Source: Lachnospiraceae bacterium (GTDB lineage Bacteria > Bacillota_A > Clostridia > Lachnospirales > Lachnospiraceae). Taken from it: DNA of 5,295 bases. The first letter of the stretch is position 1. Every line of letters begins with the position of its first letter. The stretch covers positions 1-5,295 of the forward strand of contig JAILDD010000274.1 of NCBI GenBank assembly GCA_024689605.1, read 5' to 3'. The notes beneath the pieces were generated by a model that saw only the letters and a list, made by a program, of their open reading frames with translations, was not told the origin of the DNA and made no database searches. This document shows positions 1-4,861 of this stretch, piece by piece. The translations under genes were made by a program, and so were the position numbers.

Positions 1-29
1 AGCTGCCTCATTACTTTTCTTTTTAACAT
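1..29 (-). CDS. 5' end of a gene leaving the left edge (possibly AAA ATPase)
   Basis: On the minus strand an ATG (positions 29-27) is preceded at a 7-base spacer by AAAGGA (42-37), a good ribosome site. The frame stays open to the window edge and reads MLKRKVMRQ. Only nine codons are visible, so no function can be proven. The opening resembles the MLKRK-type start of the Lachnospiraceae ATP-binding proteins with a DUF4143 domain, which is a guess from memory of that family. The gene would be transcribed in the same direction as the alkyltransferase gene upstream, but 106 bases lie between them, and those bases contain phased repeats that could hold its own promoter. Confidence 0.5.
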
Positions 30-36
30 GGGCCTA

Positions 37-42
37 TCCTTT
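37..42 (-). promoter_or_regulatory. Ribosome binding site of the left-edge gene
   Basis: AAAGGA on the minus strand lies 7 bases before the ATG at 29. It is the main support for treating the nine-codon stub at the edge as a real gene start. Confidence 0.5.
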
Positions 43-119
43 CAACATTTTAGAAACATATTTTGTGTGTCCATCAACATTTTGGAATAATAATTTGTAC
101 ATGTGTCAATATTTTATCC
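42..119. repeat. Three 14-bp direct repeats phased at exactly 32 bp
   Basis: The copies begin at 42, 74 and 106: TCAACATTTTAGAA, TCAACATTTTGGAA and TCAATATTTTATCC. The first two differ at one position and their similarity extends to about 25 bases; the third is more diverged. Read on the minus strand each copy carries AAAATRTTGA. The block fills most of the gap between the alkyltransferase stop (136) and the left-edge start (29). A possible promoter sits inside it on the minus strand: TTGATG (77-72), 17 bases, TCTAAA (54-49). The phasing, about three helical turns, fits a regulator-binding array, but this is inference; a decayed tandem repeat is the alternative. I see no terminator hairpin for the alkyltransferase gene here. 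Confidence 0.5.
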
Positions 120-135
120 TATTTGTTTATCGTAG

Positions 136-780
136 TCAATGAGGAGTCAATGCGGATTTCCACTGATACTTCTCAAGATCCACCCTGCCGTCGATGACTT
201 CCACACCCTCCGATTCAAGGATCTCTGCCTGCTTCCAGGCGCCGCCGAAGGCGTAGTTGCCGGCGAGCTCCCCCTTTGCATTCACCACCCGGTGGCAGGG
301 GATGGATGAGGGATCAGGATTCTTATGCAGCGCATTTCCCACTGCCCTGGCCATCTTTTTGTCACCGGCCGCCTCGGCAATCTGGGCATAAGTTGCCACG
401 CAGCCTTTTTGGATTTTCTTCACTGCCTCATAGATTCTTTTCGACGGGCTGTCGGAAACCAGGTCATAGCTTTCCCCGATCATAATCTTTATGTCCCTGT
501 CAGGTATGCTGCCATCCAGTATAATGGTATTCCAGTAGTCCTTATTCTGGTGGTAACCCGGTATGACTGACTTGTAGATCTTACGCCAGAAGAAAGCCTG
601 CTCCGGATCCACCTTGACATTCAGGTTGATGAAACCGTCCCGCTCGTAGGTCCAGAGAAAAGCCTTCTTATTTCCCTTATAGCGGACAAGCTGCCAGTTG
701 TCGTCGTGGAAAGGTGCATTCTGGTAGGTGTCCGGAAAGGAAAGCCCGTATTCTAATGCCTGTTTTCTGGTTCTGAACAT
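136..780 (-). CDS. YjbR/MmcQ domain fused to O6-alkylguanine-DNA alkyltransferase (MGMT family)
   Basis: This is a predicted 214-aa cytoplasmic DNA-repair protein with two domains. Residues 1 to about 108 look like a MmcQ/YjbR double-wing DNA-binding domain: FPDTYQ near 15, FLWTYER at 41, KVDPE at 56, then GYHQNKDYWNT and SYDLVSD. Residues about 112-200 form the alkyltransferase domain, with helix-turn-helix RAVGNALHKNP and the active-site motif PCHRVV. Cys162 should accept the alkyl group, His163 and Glu191 (in ESEG) completing the usual Cys-His-Glu network. The first, non-catalytic domain of classical Ada/Ogt enzymes is absent, with YjbR in its place. ATG at 780 is preferred because family proteins begin about there; an in-frame GTG at 789 adds three residues, and neither has a clear ribosome site. 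It diverges from the DUF4867 gene. Since Cys is present, it is not an alkyltransferase-like protein lacking catalysis. Confidence 0.9.
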   Translation of the reverse strand: MFRTRKQALEYGLSFPDTYQNAPFHDDNWQLVRYKGNKKAFLWTYERDGFINLNVKVDPEQAFFWRKIYKSVIPGYHQNKDYWNTIILDGSIPDRDIKIMIGESYDLVSDSPSKRIYEAVKKIQKGCVATYAQIAEAAGDKKMARAVGNALHKNPDPSSIPCHRVVNAKGELAGNYAFGGAWKQAEILESEGVEVIDGRVDLEKYQWKSALTPH

Positions 781-834
781 AAGTTTCACTGGGTGTTGAT
801 CACGTGTTTTCGATTAATTCGGTAATGTAGGTCC

Positions 835-904
835 GTTATTTGTTTTAAATTTATTTGTTATAAATTGAAATTTATTTGTTATGCTATCATTTAAAACAAA
901 TAAC
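835..904. repeat. Operator-like cluster: 16-bp inverted repeat enclosing a 15-bp direct repeat
   Basis: A perfect 16-bp inverted repeat, GTTATTTGTTTTAAAT (835-850) and its complement (889-904), brackets a 38-bp centre. Inside and overlapping its left arm is a perfect 15-bp direct repeat, AAATTTATTTGTTAT, at 847-861 and 868-882, offset 21 bp. The core TTATTTGTT therefore occurs at 836, 851 and 872 directly, and inverted at 895-903. It lies between the divergent alkyltransferase and DUF4867 genes, about 40 bp upstream of the DUF4867 -35 box. Multiple phased copies of one core suggest a cooperative transcription-factor array. I cannot name the regulator. AT-rich composition makes some repeats likely by chance, but not perfect ones of this length. 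Confidence 0.65.
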
Positions 905-944
905 TGTCAATTATGTCTACATTTTGGTAAATATTCTTCTCCTA

Positions 945-973
945 TTGACGTTTTTACCGGTGGGGCATAATAT
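945..973 (+). promoter_or_regulatory. Sigma70-type promoter for the DUF4867 gene
   Basis: TTGACG (945-950), a 17-base spacer and TAATAT (968-973) form a good vegetative promoter. Transcription would start near 980, giving a leader of roughly 60 bases before the ATG at 1043. CATAAT at 966-971 is an alternative -10 with 15-base spacing. Confidence 0.6.
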
Positions 974-1025
974 GGTAATAATTGGAAGAACCGGCAGGTT
1001 CTGAACTGTTACAATACAAAAAATG

Positions 1026-1031
1026 AGGAGG
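1026..1031 (+). promoter_or_regulatory. Consensus ribosome binding site for the DUF4867 gene
   Basis: A perfect AGGAGG lies 11 bases before the ATG at 1043. It fixes that start and suggests strong translation. Confidence 0.8.
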
Positions 1032-1042
1032 TTACAAGTAAA

Positions 1043-1675
1043 ATGAAAATCTATTCTGTAAATGATCCTGAATTCAAACCCTATGGAAAAGTGCTGGGTT
1101 ATAATGTAAATGGCCTGGTCAAGGCACTGGATGATTCGACACCTTTACCAGAGGGCGTGGATTATGTGATGAGCTGTGCGGCACTTGAGTACACGGATGC
1201 TTTCGGAGTGCTCCAGAACAATGCCTACGGCGGGATGCCCATACAGATCGGCTACTGCAACGGACACAATACAAAACTTAACTGCCTAGAGTACCACCGC
1301 GACAGTGAGCTGAATATCGGTTCCACAGATTTCATACTTCTGTTGGCAAAGGCAGACGATATCGTTGACGGTAAACTGGATACTTCCAAGGTAAAGGCAT
1401 TTTTAGCTAAGAAGGAACAGGTTGTTGAAGTATATGAGACCAGTCTTCATTACGCACCCTGCTCTGCTGCCAAGGGCGAAGGCTTCAAGGTTGCAATCGT
1501 CCTGCCCAAGGGAACAAACGGTGCAGTACCGGCCCTGACTCCTTTCAACGAAGAGGATAAGTGGATGACCGCCTGCAACAAATGGCTCTTAGCACACGAA
1601 GAATCCGCAGAAGCTAAGGACGGGGCTTATGTAGGCCTGACAGGAGAGAATATAGATATTTGTGATGACATCTAA
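1043..1675 (+). CDS. DUF4867 family protein, cupin-like, function unknown
   Basis: This is a 210-aa soluble protein with no signal peptide or membrane segment. I recognise it as DUF4867, a Firmicute family without an established reaction. The sequence has a cupin-like pattern: GHNTKLN at 74-80, then EYHRDSE (83-89) with Glu83, His85 and Glu89 as possible metal ligands, then a beta-rich stretch (DFILLLAKADDI) and a second cluster, YETSLHYAPC (131-140), with Glu132 and His136. A metal-dependent sugar or sugar-acid isomerase-like role would suit such a site, but that is inference and no sugar gene adjoins it. The gene has its own promoter and consensus ribosome site and appears monocistronic. 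It converges with the membrane-protein operon downstream. The length looks complete, and nothing seems truncated. Confidence 0.85.
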   Translation: MKIYSVNDPEFKPYGKVLGYNVNGLVKALDDSTPLPEGVDYVMSCAALEYTDAFGVLQNNAYGGMPIQIGYCNGHNTKLNCLEYHRDSELNIGSTDFILLLAKADDIVDGKLDTSKVKAFLAKKEQVVEVYETSLHYAPCSAAKGEGFKVAIVLPKGTNGAVPALTPFNEEDKWMTACNKWLLAHEESAEAKDGAYVGLTGENIDICDDI

Positions 1676-1708
1676 TTGTTAAGTTAAGTAATGGTGATGA
1701 CATCCCCA

Positions 1709-1747
1709 GGCTGCGTCAGGCATAAGACAAGTATTCTTTTCGCAGCC
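1709..1747 (+). other. Small inverted repeat downstream of DUF4867
   Basis: GGCTGCG (1709-1715) and CGCAGCC (1741-1747) can pair as a 7-bp stem with a 25-base loop. The downstream sequence has no T-run, so it is a poor terminator by itself. It might protect the transcript 3' end or be incidental. Confidence 0.25.
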
Positions 1748-1761
1748 CGTGTGATATTATA

Positions 1762-1872
1762 TAAAACTTCCCACTAACTGAACTAGCCAGAACGACACTC
1801 GCAATTGCATCGGTTCCGGCGCATATGCGAGTCGTCGTTCTGCTTTGCACAGACTGTATGTGGGAAGTTTTA
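1762..1872. repeat. Nested inverted-repeat element between convergent genes (bidirectional terminator or MITE-like repeat)
   Basis: The outer arms are a perfect 13-bp inverted repeat, TAAAACTTCCCAC (1762-1774) and its complement (1860-1872). Within them is a second hairpin: CAGAACGAC (1788-1796) pairs with 1834-1842, and ACTCGCA (1797-1803) pairs with 1826-1832, leaving only C1833 bulged. That is a 16-bp stem with a 22-base apical region that can pair further. The arms end in GAAGTTTTA on either strand, so the outer stem resembles a bidirectional terminator for the DUF4867 gene and for the operon ending at 1877. The inner hairpin is far more than a terminator needs. The whole may be a small dispersed palindromic element. 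No target-site duplication is clear; CACTAACTG (1772-1780) and CACAGACTG (1848-1856) are only similar. Confidence 0.65.
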
Positions 1873-1876
1873 ACTA

Positions 1877-2419
1877 TTACCCCGTATATATTATCGCGGA
1901 CTTCTTGAATCCATCGACAATCTTCCATACCCCTTTGTAGATCAGCACCAACGCAAATACGACAATAACCACCTTTTCACCGCCATCGCTCCTGAATCCA
2001 TACACTACCGGAAGAATAGCAAGAATTATCTCCGTTATCCCCCAGGCAAATTTTGTGAACCATAATTTATCGGCGTTCCTCTTTTCCTCTATTCCCCTGA
2101 ATACGTCAACTCCCCCTGCGACACCCAGCAGTATCAGCAGATACAGTATAACTATGGCTTTGTGTTTGTCTGCCATGGTAATGGTAAAGACTCCAAGGTT
2201 CAGCATGATGAAGCCGAAGTACATGATAAACTTTCCCCCCACCATGTACCTTGCCAGCTTGGAATAGAAGCCCAGCAGGTGTATCCCGAACATAAGCAGA
2301 TACACGCCGATGAAAAATACGATTACCGGCATGGCCTCAGGCAGCAGTATCAGTAAAACTGCCATAAGGATCGTTAATAATCCGGCGATCACGGTTTTTA
2401 TGCGTTTGATCTTTGTCAT
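1877..2419 (-). CDS. DUF308/HdeD-like six-helix membrane protein
   Basis: This is a 180-aa inner-membrane protein. Six hydrophobic helices are visible at about residues 9-27, 30-49, 62-82, 87-108, 122-141 and 149-168, in three closely spaced pairs. That architecture, with the recurring small-residue-rich pattern (GVYLLMFGIHLL, LILLGVAGGVDVF, LVLIYKGVWKIVDG), matches the DUF308 repeat found in HdeD-type proteins. HdeD itself is linked to acid resistance in E. coli, but no such function can be transferred here. The N-terminus is lysine-rich (MTKIKRIK), so it should face the cytoplasm. It is the last gene of the operon, starting 12 bases after the DUF6765 stop with ribosome site AAGGAAG, and it ends just before the nested inverted repeat. 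No catalytic motif is seen. Confidence 0.7.
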   Translation of the reverse strand: MTKIKRIKTVIAGLLTILMAVLLILLPEAMPVIVFFIGVYLLMFGIHLLGFYSKLARYMVGGKFIMYFGFIMLNLGVFTITMADKHKAIVILYLLILLGVAGGVDVFRGIEEKRNADKLWFTKFAWGITEIILAILPVVYGFRSDGGEKVVIVVFALVLIYKGVWKIVDGFKKSAIIYTG

Positions 2420-2431
2420 CTTTTCTTCCTT

Positions 2432-3628
2432 TTACTCTACGGGACCGTCACTGTCAAACAGTTCTATTTCTTCATTTTTCACATTGTACTCAATGAGCTT
2501 GAAGTAAGCCGGAATTCCCTTGAGGCCGTTCTTGTCCGGATCCACGGAGATTCCTGCCAGGGGATTTCCGGAATTAAAGATCTGTCCGGTTACCATGCTC
2601 TTCTGTGCAAGGGCTGCCATGATAAATCTGCCTAAGTATGTCTCATACTTATGGTCTTTATCTGCAACCTTGTATTCATCCTTGTATTTGCTTATGTCAA
2701 ATGCGGGTATTTCATTGCCCGATATTTCTTCACCAAGTGCTTTCCAGTCAGCACTGTCATCATGCTGGCGTTTTGCGAATATGGCATCTATCTGTCCACG
2801 GTAGGGGGCTATGCTTTCCCAATCGTATCTTTCCCTTTCGAACTCTTCGTGATCGCCCTTAAGATATTTCAGGGCATACACCATCTGTGCGAAGGCGTGC
2901 AGGTGGTCTGAGGGATTGTCCTTCAGTACTTCCCTGTATTCGTTCCATGCCGGAAGATACTTATAGCAGATATAGCTGTAGTCCGGCAGATGCCCGGCCC
3001 TTCCGTGTCCCAGATTCATTATGGAATTCTCAGACATCTGGTATACACTGTTTATGAAATATGCATTCTCGAGGTCATCCTTTGCTCCCGGCTTATGGAT
3101 AAAGTGTATCGGCCGTGTGGAATAACCGTCGCCCTCTTTTATCACTTCATAGAAATGGGCATCTGTATTGTTTATGACCATTGAAGGCGTTCCGGCGAAA
3201 TACCTGTGTGCCCATGTATCTGCCAGCACATGCATGGCAAGTCCTGCTGCCGCAAGGCCTTTTCCCTTTACCTGCCTGATGGTTTCGGAAACTAAAGGAC
3301 CGTTGGTGTCGCATATCAGACGGTATTTATACTTATATAAAATATTTTTTTTACCGGGATTGGCATGCAGGTCATAGGGCAGAAAGTGAAACGAGCTCCA
3401 TATCCTGGTGATATTCTGCAGCCCCTGCAGGTCAGACCTCGCATCTGCAAGTTCAGCATTGGTCTGTGAAGTAGCTGCTGATACCGGTGCCTTTATGGAC
3501 GCTAAAAAAGTAGCAGTGCAGAAATCCACAAGATTGGCACTATAAGCAATCGCCAGGCTTTCCTCATGGTTGTAGCCTGCGATTATCGCTGCCGTATAAG
3601 TTGCGTAATAGTGAAAATCTTCCTGCAT
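2432..3628 (-). CDS. DUF6765 family protein, probable metal-binding hydrolase-like, function unknown
   Basis: This is a 398-aa protein. The opening DFHYYATYTAAIIAGY, then AYSANLVDFCTAT, HFLPYD and especially GLAMHVLADTWAHRYFAGTPS are the hallmarks by which I recognise DUF6765. Likely metal ligands, spread as in zinc phospholipase C/P1-nuclease-like helical proteins, are His6, Asp35, His81, His133, Asp137, His141, His208, His213 and Asp216. The hydrolase idea is inference from this pattern; the family has no settled activity. There is no signal peptide or obvious membrane helix, unlike secreted phospholipases C, so it probably acts in the cytoplasm or at the inner membrane face. It is the middle gene of the operon, 5 bases after the upstream stop. 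Its ribosome site, AGGA at 3641-3638, lies inside the end of that gene, suggesting coupled translation. Complete at both ends. Confidence 0.75.
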   Translation of the reverse strand: MQEDFHYYATYTAAIIAGYNHEESLAIAYSANLVDFCTATFLASIKAPVSAATSQTNAELADARSDLQGLQNITRIWSSFHFLPYDLHANPGKKNILYKYKYRLICDTNGPLVSETIRQVKGKGLAAAGLAMHVLADTWAHRYFAGTPSMVINNTDAHFYEVIKEGDGYSTRPIHFIHKPGAKDDLENAYFINSVYQMSENSIMNLGHGRAGHLPDYSYICYKYLPAWNEYREVLKDNPSDHLHAFAQMVYALKYLKGDHEEFERERYDWESIAPYRGQIDAIFAKRQHDDSADWKALGEEISGNEIPAFDISKYKDEYKVADKDHKYETYLGRFIMAALAQKSMVTGQIFNSGNPLAGISVDPDKNGLKGIPAYFKLIEYNVKNEEIELFDSDGPVE

Positions 3629-3633
3629 ATATA

Positions 3634-4410
3634 TTATTCCTGATCTCGGAATTTCCCTTCTTTGGATAAACCTGTTTTTTCTATATGATCATCTTCATTT
3701 AAAGACTCCCCGACTTTTTCCGTTTTAACAACCGAAGCATCGCCTGTTCCCTGGTAAAATCTGTCCCTGTTTTTAATGTTTGAATACCCTGCCTGCTTCT
3801 TCCTGTATCTCTTTACCAATAATGCTGACAGTGCCAGTTCAAGGAAAAGCACTATCGATGTTATCGAGAGAATGGTAGAGATCGTCAGTTCAGGAATGGA
3901 TGATATGTAATCGAAAACAGCCTCTATTATTTCATCTTCTGTCTTAGTCAGGTCGATATAACTGTAATCACCGAATCTTGACGATGTAGCAAAAAGCTGT
4001 CCCATATTTGTTATCAGCATGATAACCGACAGCACTATATATATCACATCTGACCGTTCCCCACGGCTTTCCCTGACGGCCCCTTTCCATATTATTATCC
4101 TGATTGCAAGAACCATGATAATGGAAATCGCTACCAGTGACAGCAGAAATATCAGAAGAACAGTCATTCCCAGCTCGTGCAGATCAAACCTATCCTGCAG
4201 GTCCTGAAAATTCGCTAACATGCCTGTTTTTTCAACTTTTTCCATTACCGAAGATGTGTTAAATATAAACTGAAAAATAAGACGTATTATGTCCCACACT
4301 CCGAATGTAAGGACCATAAATCCTGAGATAGCCAGAGTCTTTTCGCTTTTTCTTAATTTGATATGAAGTTCGTCGTTTTGCAGAAGATCTTCTTTATTCT
4401 GTACTTTCAT
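3634..4410 (-). CDS. Unrecognised four-helix membrane protein with charged C-terminal tail
   Basis: I do not recognise this 258-aa protein beyond a feeling that similar KSEKTLAISG-type membrane proteins occur in Lachnospiraceae. A charged amphipathic N-terminus (1-25) precedes hydrophobic helices at about 28-50, 81-107, 121-140 and 174-199. The loop between helices 1 and 2 is charged and mostly helical. From 200 on, the tail is soluble, basic then mixed-charge, and ends KFRDQE. The frame is open to a TTG at 4449, which would add 13 residues. I prefer ATG at 4410 because the extended -10 at 4470-4462 would start transcription near 4455, leaving almost no leader for the TTG. Neither start has a strong ribosome site. 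It is the first gene of the operon with DUF6765 and the DUF308-like protein, so it may anchor DUF6765 at the membrane, which is inference from proximity only. Confidence 0.7.
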   Translation of the reverse strand: MKVQNKEDLLQNDELHIKLRKSEKTLAISGFMVLTFGVWDIIRLIFQFIFNTSSVMEKVEKTGMLANFQDLQDRFDLHELGMTVLLIFLLSLVAISIIMVLAIRIIIWKGAVRESRGERSDVIYIVLSVIMLITNMGQLFATSSRFGDYSYIDLTKTEDEIIEAVFDYISSIPELTISTILSITSIVLFLELALSALLVKRYRKKQAGYSNIKNRDRFYQGTGDASVVKTEKVGESLNEDDHIEKTGLSKEGKFRDQE

Positions 4411-4461
4411 CGTATTATTTCTACAAGTTATTCTGTTCTGATCGATCAACAGGTCACTAAT

Positions 4462-4470
4462 ATTTTAGCA
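4462..4470 (-). promoter_or_regulatory. Extended -10 promoter of the three-gene operon
   Basis: On the minus strand TGC-TAAAAT is an extended -10 element. The -35 position 17 bases upstream (TTACGG) is weak, as often seen with extended -10 promoters. Transcription would begin near 4455, about 45 bases before the ATG at 4410. Confidence 0.45.
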
Positions 4471-4560
4471 TATTCTACGTGGAACCGTAAGTTGGGTGGG
4501 CTATAAGACAGATACTGCGTACCGACTGCGCAAAGAAACCAACCATATAAGCATAGTTTA

Positions 4561-4589
4561 TTGAATTTGCAAACCGCAGATGATAAATT
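4561..4589 (+). promoter_or_regulatory. Promoter of the small plus-strand transcription unit
   Basis: TTGAAT (4561-4566), a 17-base spacer and TAAATT (4584-4589), with TG at 4581-4582 giving an extended -10. Transcription would begin near 4596, about 60 bases before the ATG at 4659. Together with the ribosome site and terminator it defines a complete short unit. The 71 bases between 4490 and 4560 hold nothing else I can support. Confidence 0.45.
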
Positions 4590-4645
4590 CATATCATAAG
4601 AAAAAGCACAGAACCCCGGAGCAGATTCCGGAACCCAGACTACAA

Positions 4646-4651
4646 AGGAGG
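4646..4651 (+). promoter_or_regulatory. Perfect ribosome binding site before an 18-codon ORF
   Basis: AGGAGG (part of AAAGGAGG, 4644-4651) is spaced 7 bases from the ATG at 4659. It is one of the two consensus ribosome sites in the window, which makes the very short ORF behind it hard to dismiss as noise. Confidence 0.7.
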
Positions 4652-4658
4652 AAAAAAT

Positions 4659-4857
4659 ATGGCAGATAACAAGATCGCTATCATAGCAAAGAATGGGGCT
4701 GGAATTACAGGATAAAGTATCTTAATGGTGGTGCTGTAACAGAATTTATGTTTGATAAAGATTTGGTTTGATGCTGGCAGAAAGAGAGTCAGATATTAAG
4801 ACATCGGACAAATTTATGCTGAAAAAAGGACGGGTCAATCCCGTCCTTTTTAAATGA
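4659..4857 (+). pseudogene. Frameshifted small gene, or an 18-aa micro-ORF (4659-4715)
   Basis: ATG at 4659 opens an 18-codon ORF, MADNKIAIIAKNGAGITG, ending TAA at 4713-4715. If one base is restored near 4690 the reading continues in another frame as EWGWNYRI, then KYLNGGAVTEFMFDKDLV, to a TGA at 4769-4771. A third frame, open from ATG at 4771 to TGA at 4857, includes ESDIKTSDKFMLKKGR. These pieces look like normal protein and join in order, so I infer an original small soluble protein of roughly 60 aa broken by two single-base shifts. The alternative is a real 18-aa peptide, or a dual-function RNA, since the promoter, ribosome site and terminator remain intact. I do not recognise the ancestral family. 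The end of the third-frame reading overlaps the terminator stem, which weakens it. Confidence 0.4.
4823..4851. terminator. Strong bidirectional rho-independent terminator
   Basis: AAAAAGGACGGG (4823-4834) and CCCGTCCTTTTT (4840-4851) form a perfect 12-bp stem with a 5-base loop, TCAAT. The A-tract and T-tract give a U-run on both strands. It ends the small plus-strand unit and, from the other side, the Rpn-family gene, whose stop is at 4864-4862. Confidence 0.9.
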
Positions 4858-4861
4858 TTTC

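Noticed and set aside
276..570. Plus-strand open frames opposite the alkyltransferase gene
   Set aside because: They are antisense shadows of a gene with clear catalytic motifs.
1709..1747. Terminator for DUF4867
   Set aside because: Only a 7-bp stem with a 25-base loop, and no T-run follows.
1762..1872. Integron attC recombination site
   Set aside because: The nested arms superficially resemble one, but the core GTTRRRY and its complement are not at the ends, and no integrase or cassette layout is present.
1716..1928. Minus-strand 70-aa open frame covering the nested inverted repeat
   Set aside because: It overlaps the end of the DUF308-like gene in another frame and its reading is mostly the palindrome itself. 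If similar peptides are annotated elsewhere, this would reflect the repeat being dispersed rather than a gene.
2055..3377. Plus-strand open frames of 64-94 codons opposite the operon
   Set aside because: They lie antisense to well-supported genes, lack ribosome sites, and show no recognisable protein character.
4514..4530. ACTGCG repeated at an 11-base spacing
   Set aside because: Six-base repeats are expected by chance, and no other structure supports it.
4616..4631. CCGGA/TCCGG hairpin in the leader of the small unit as a riboswitch
   Set aside because: A 5-bp stem alone with no conserved motif I can recognise; not enough to claim an RNA element.
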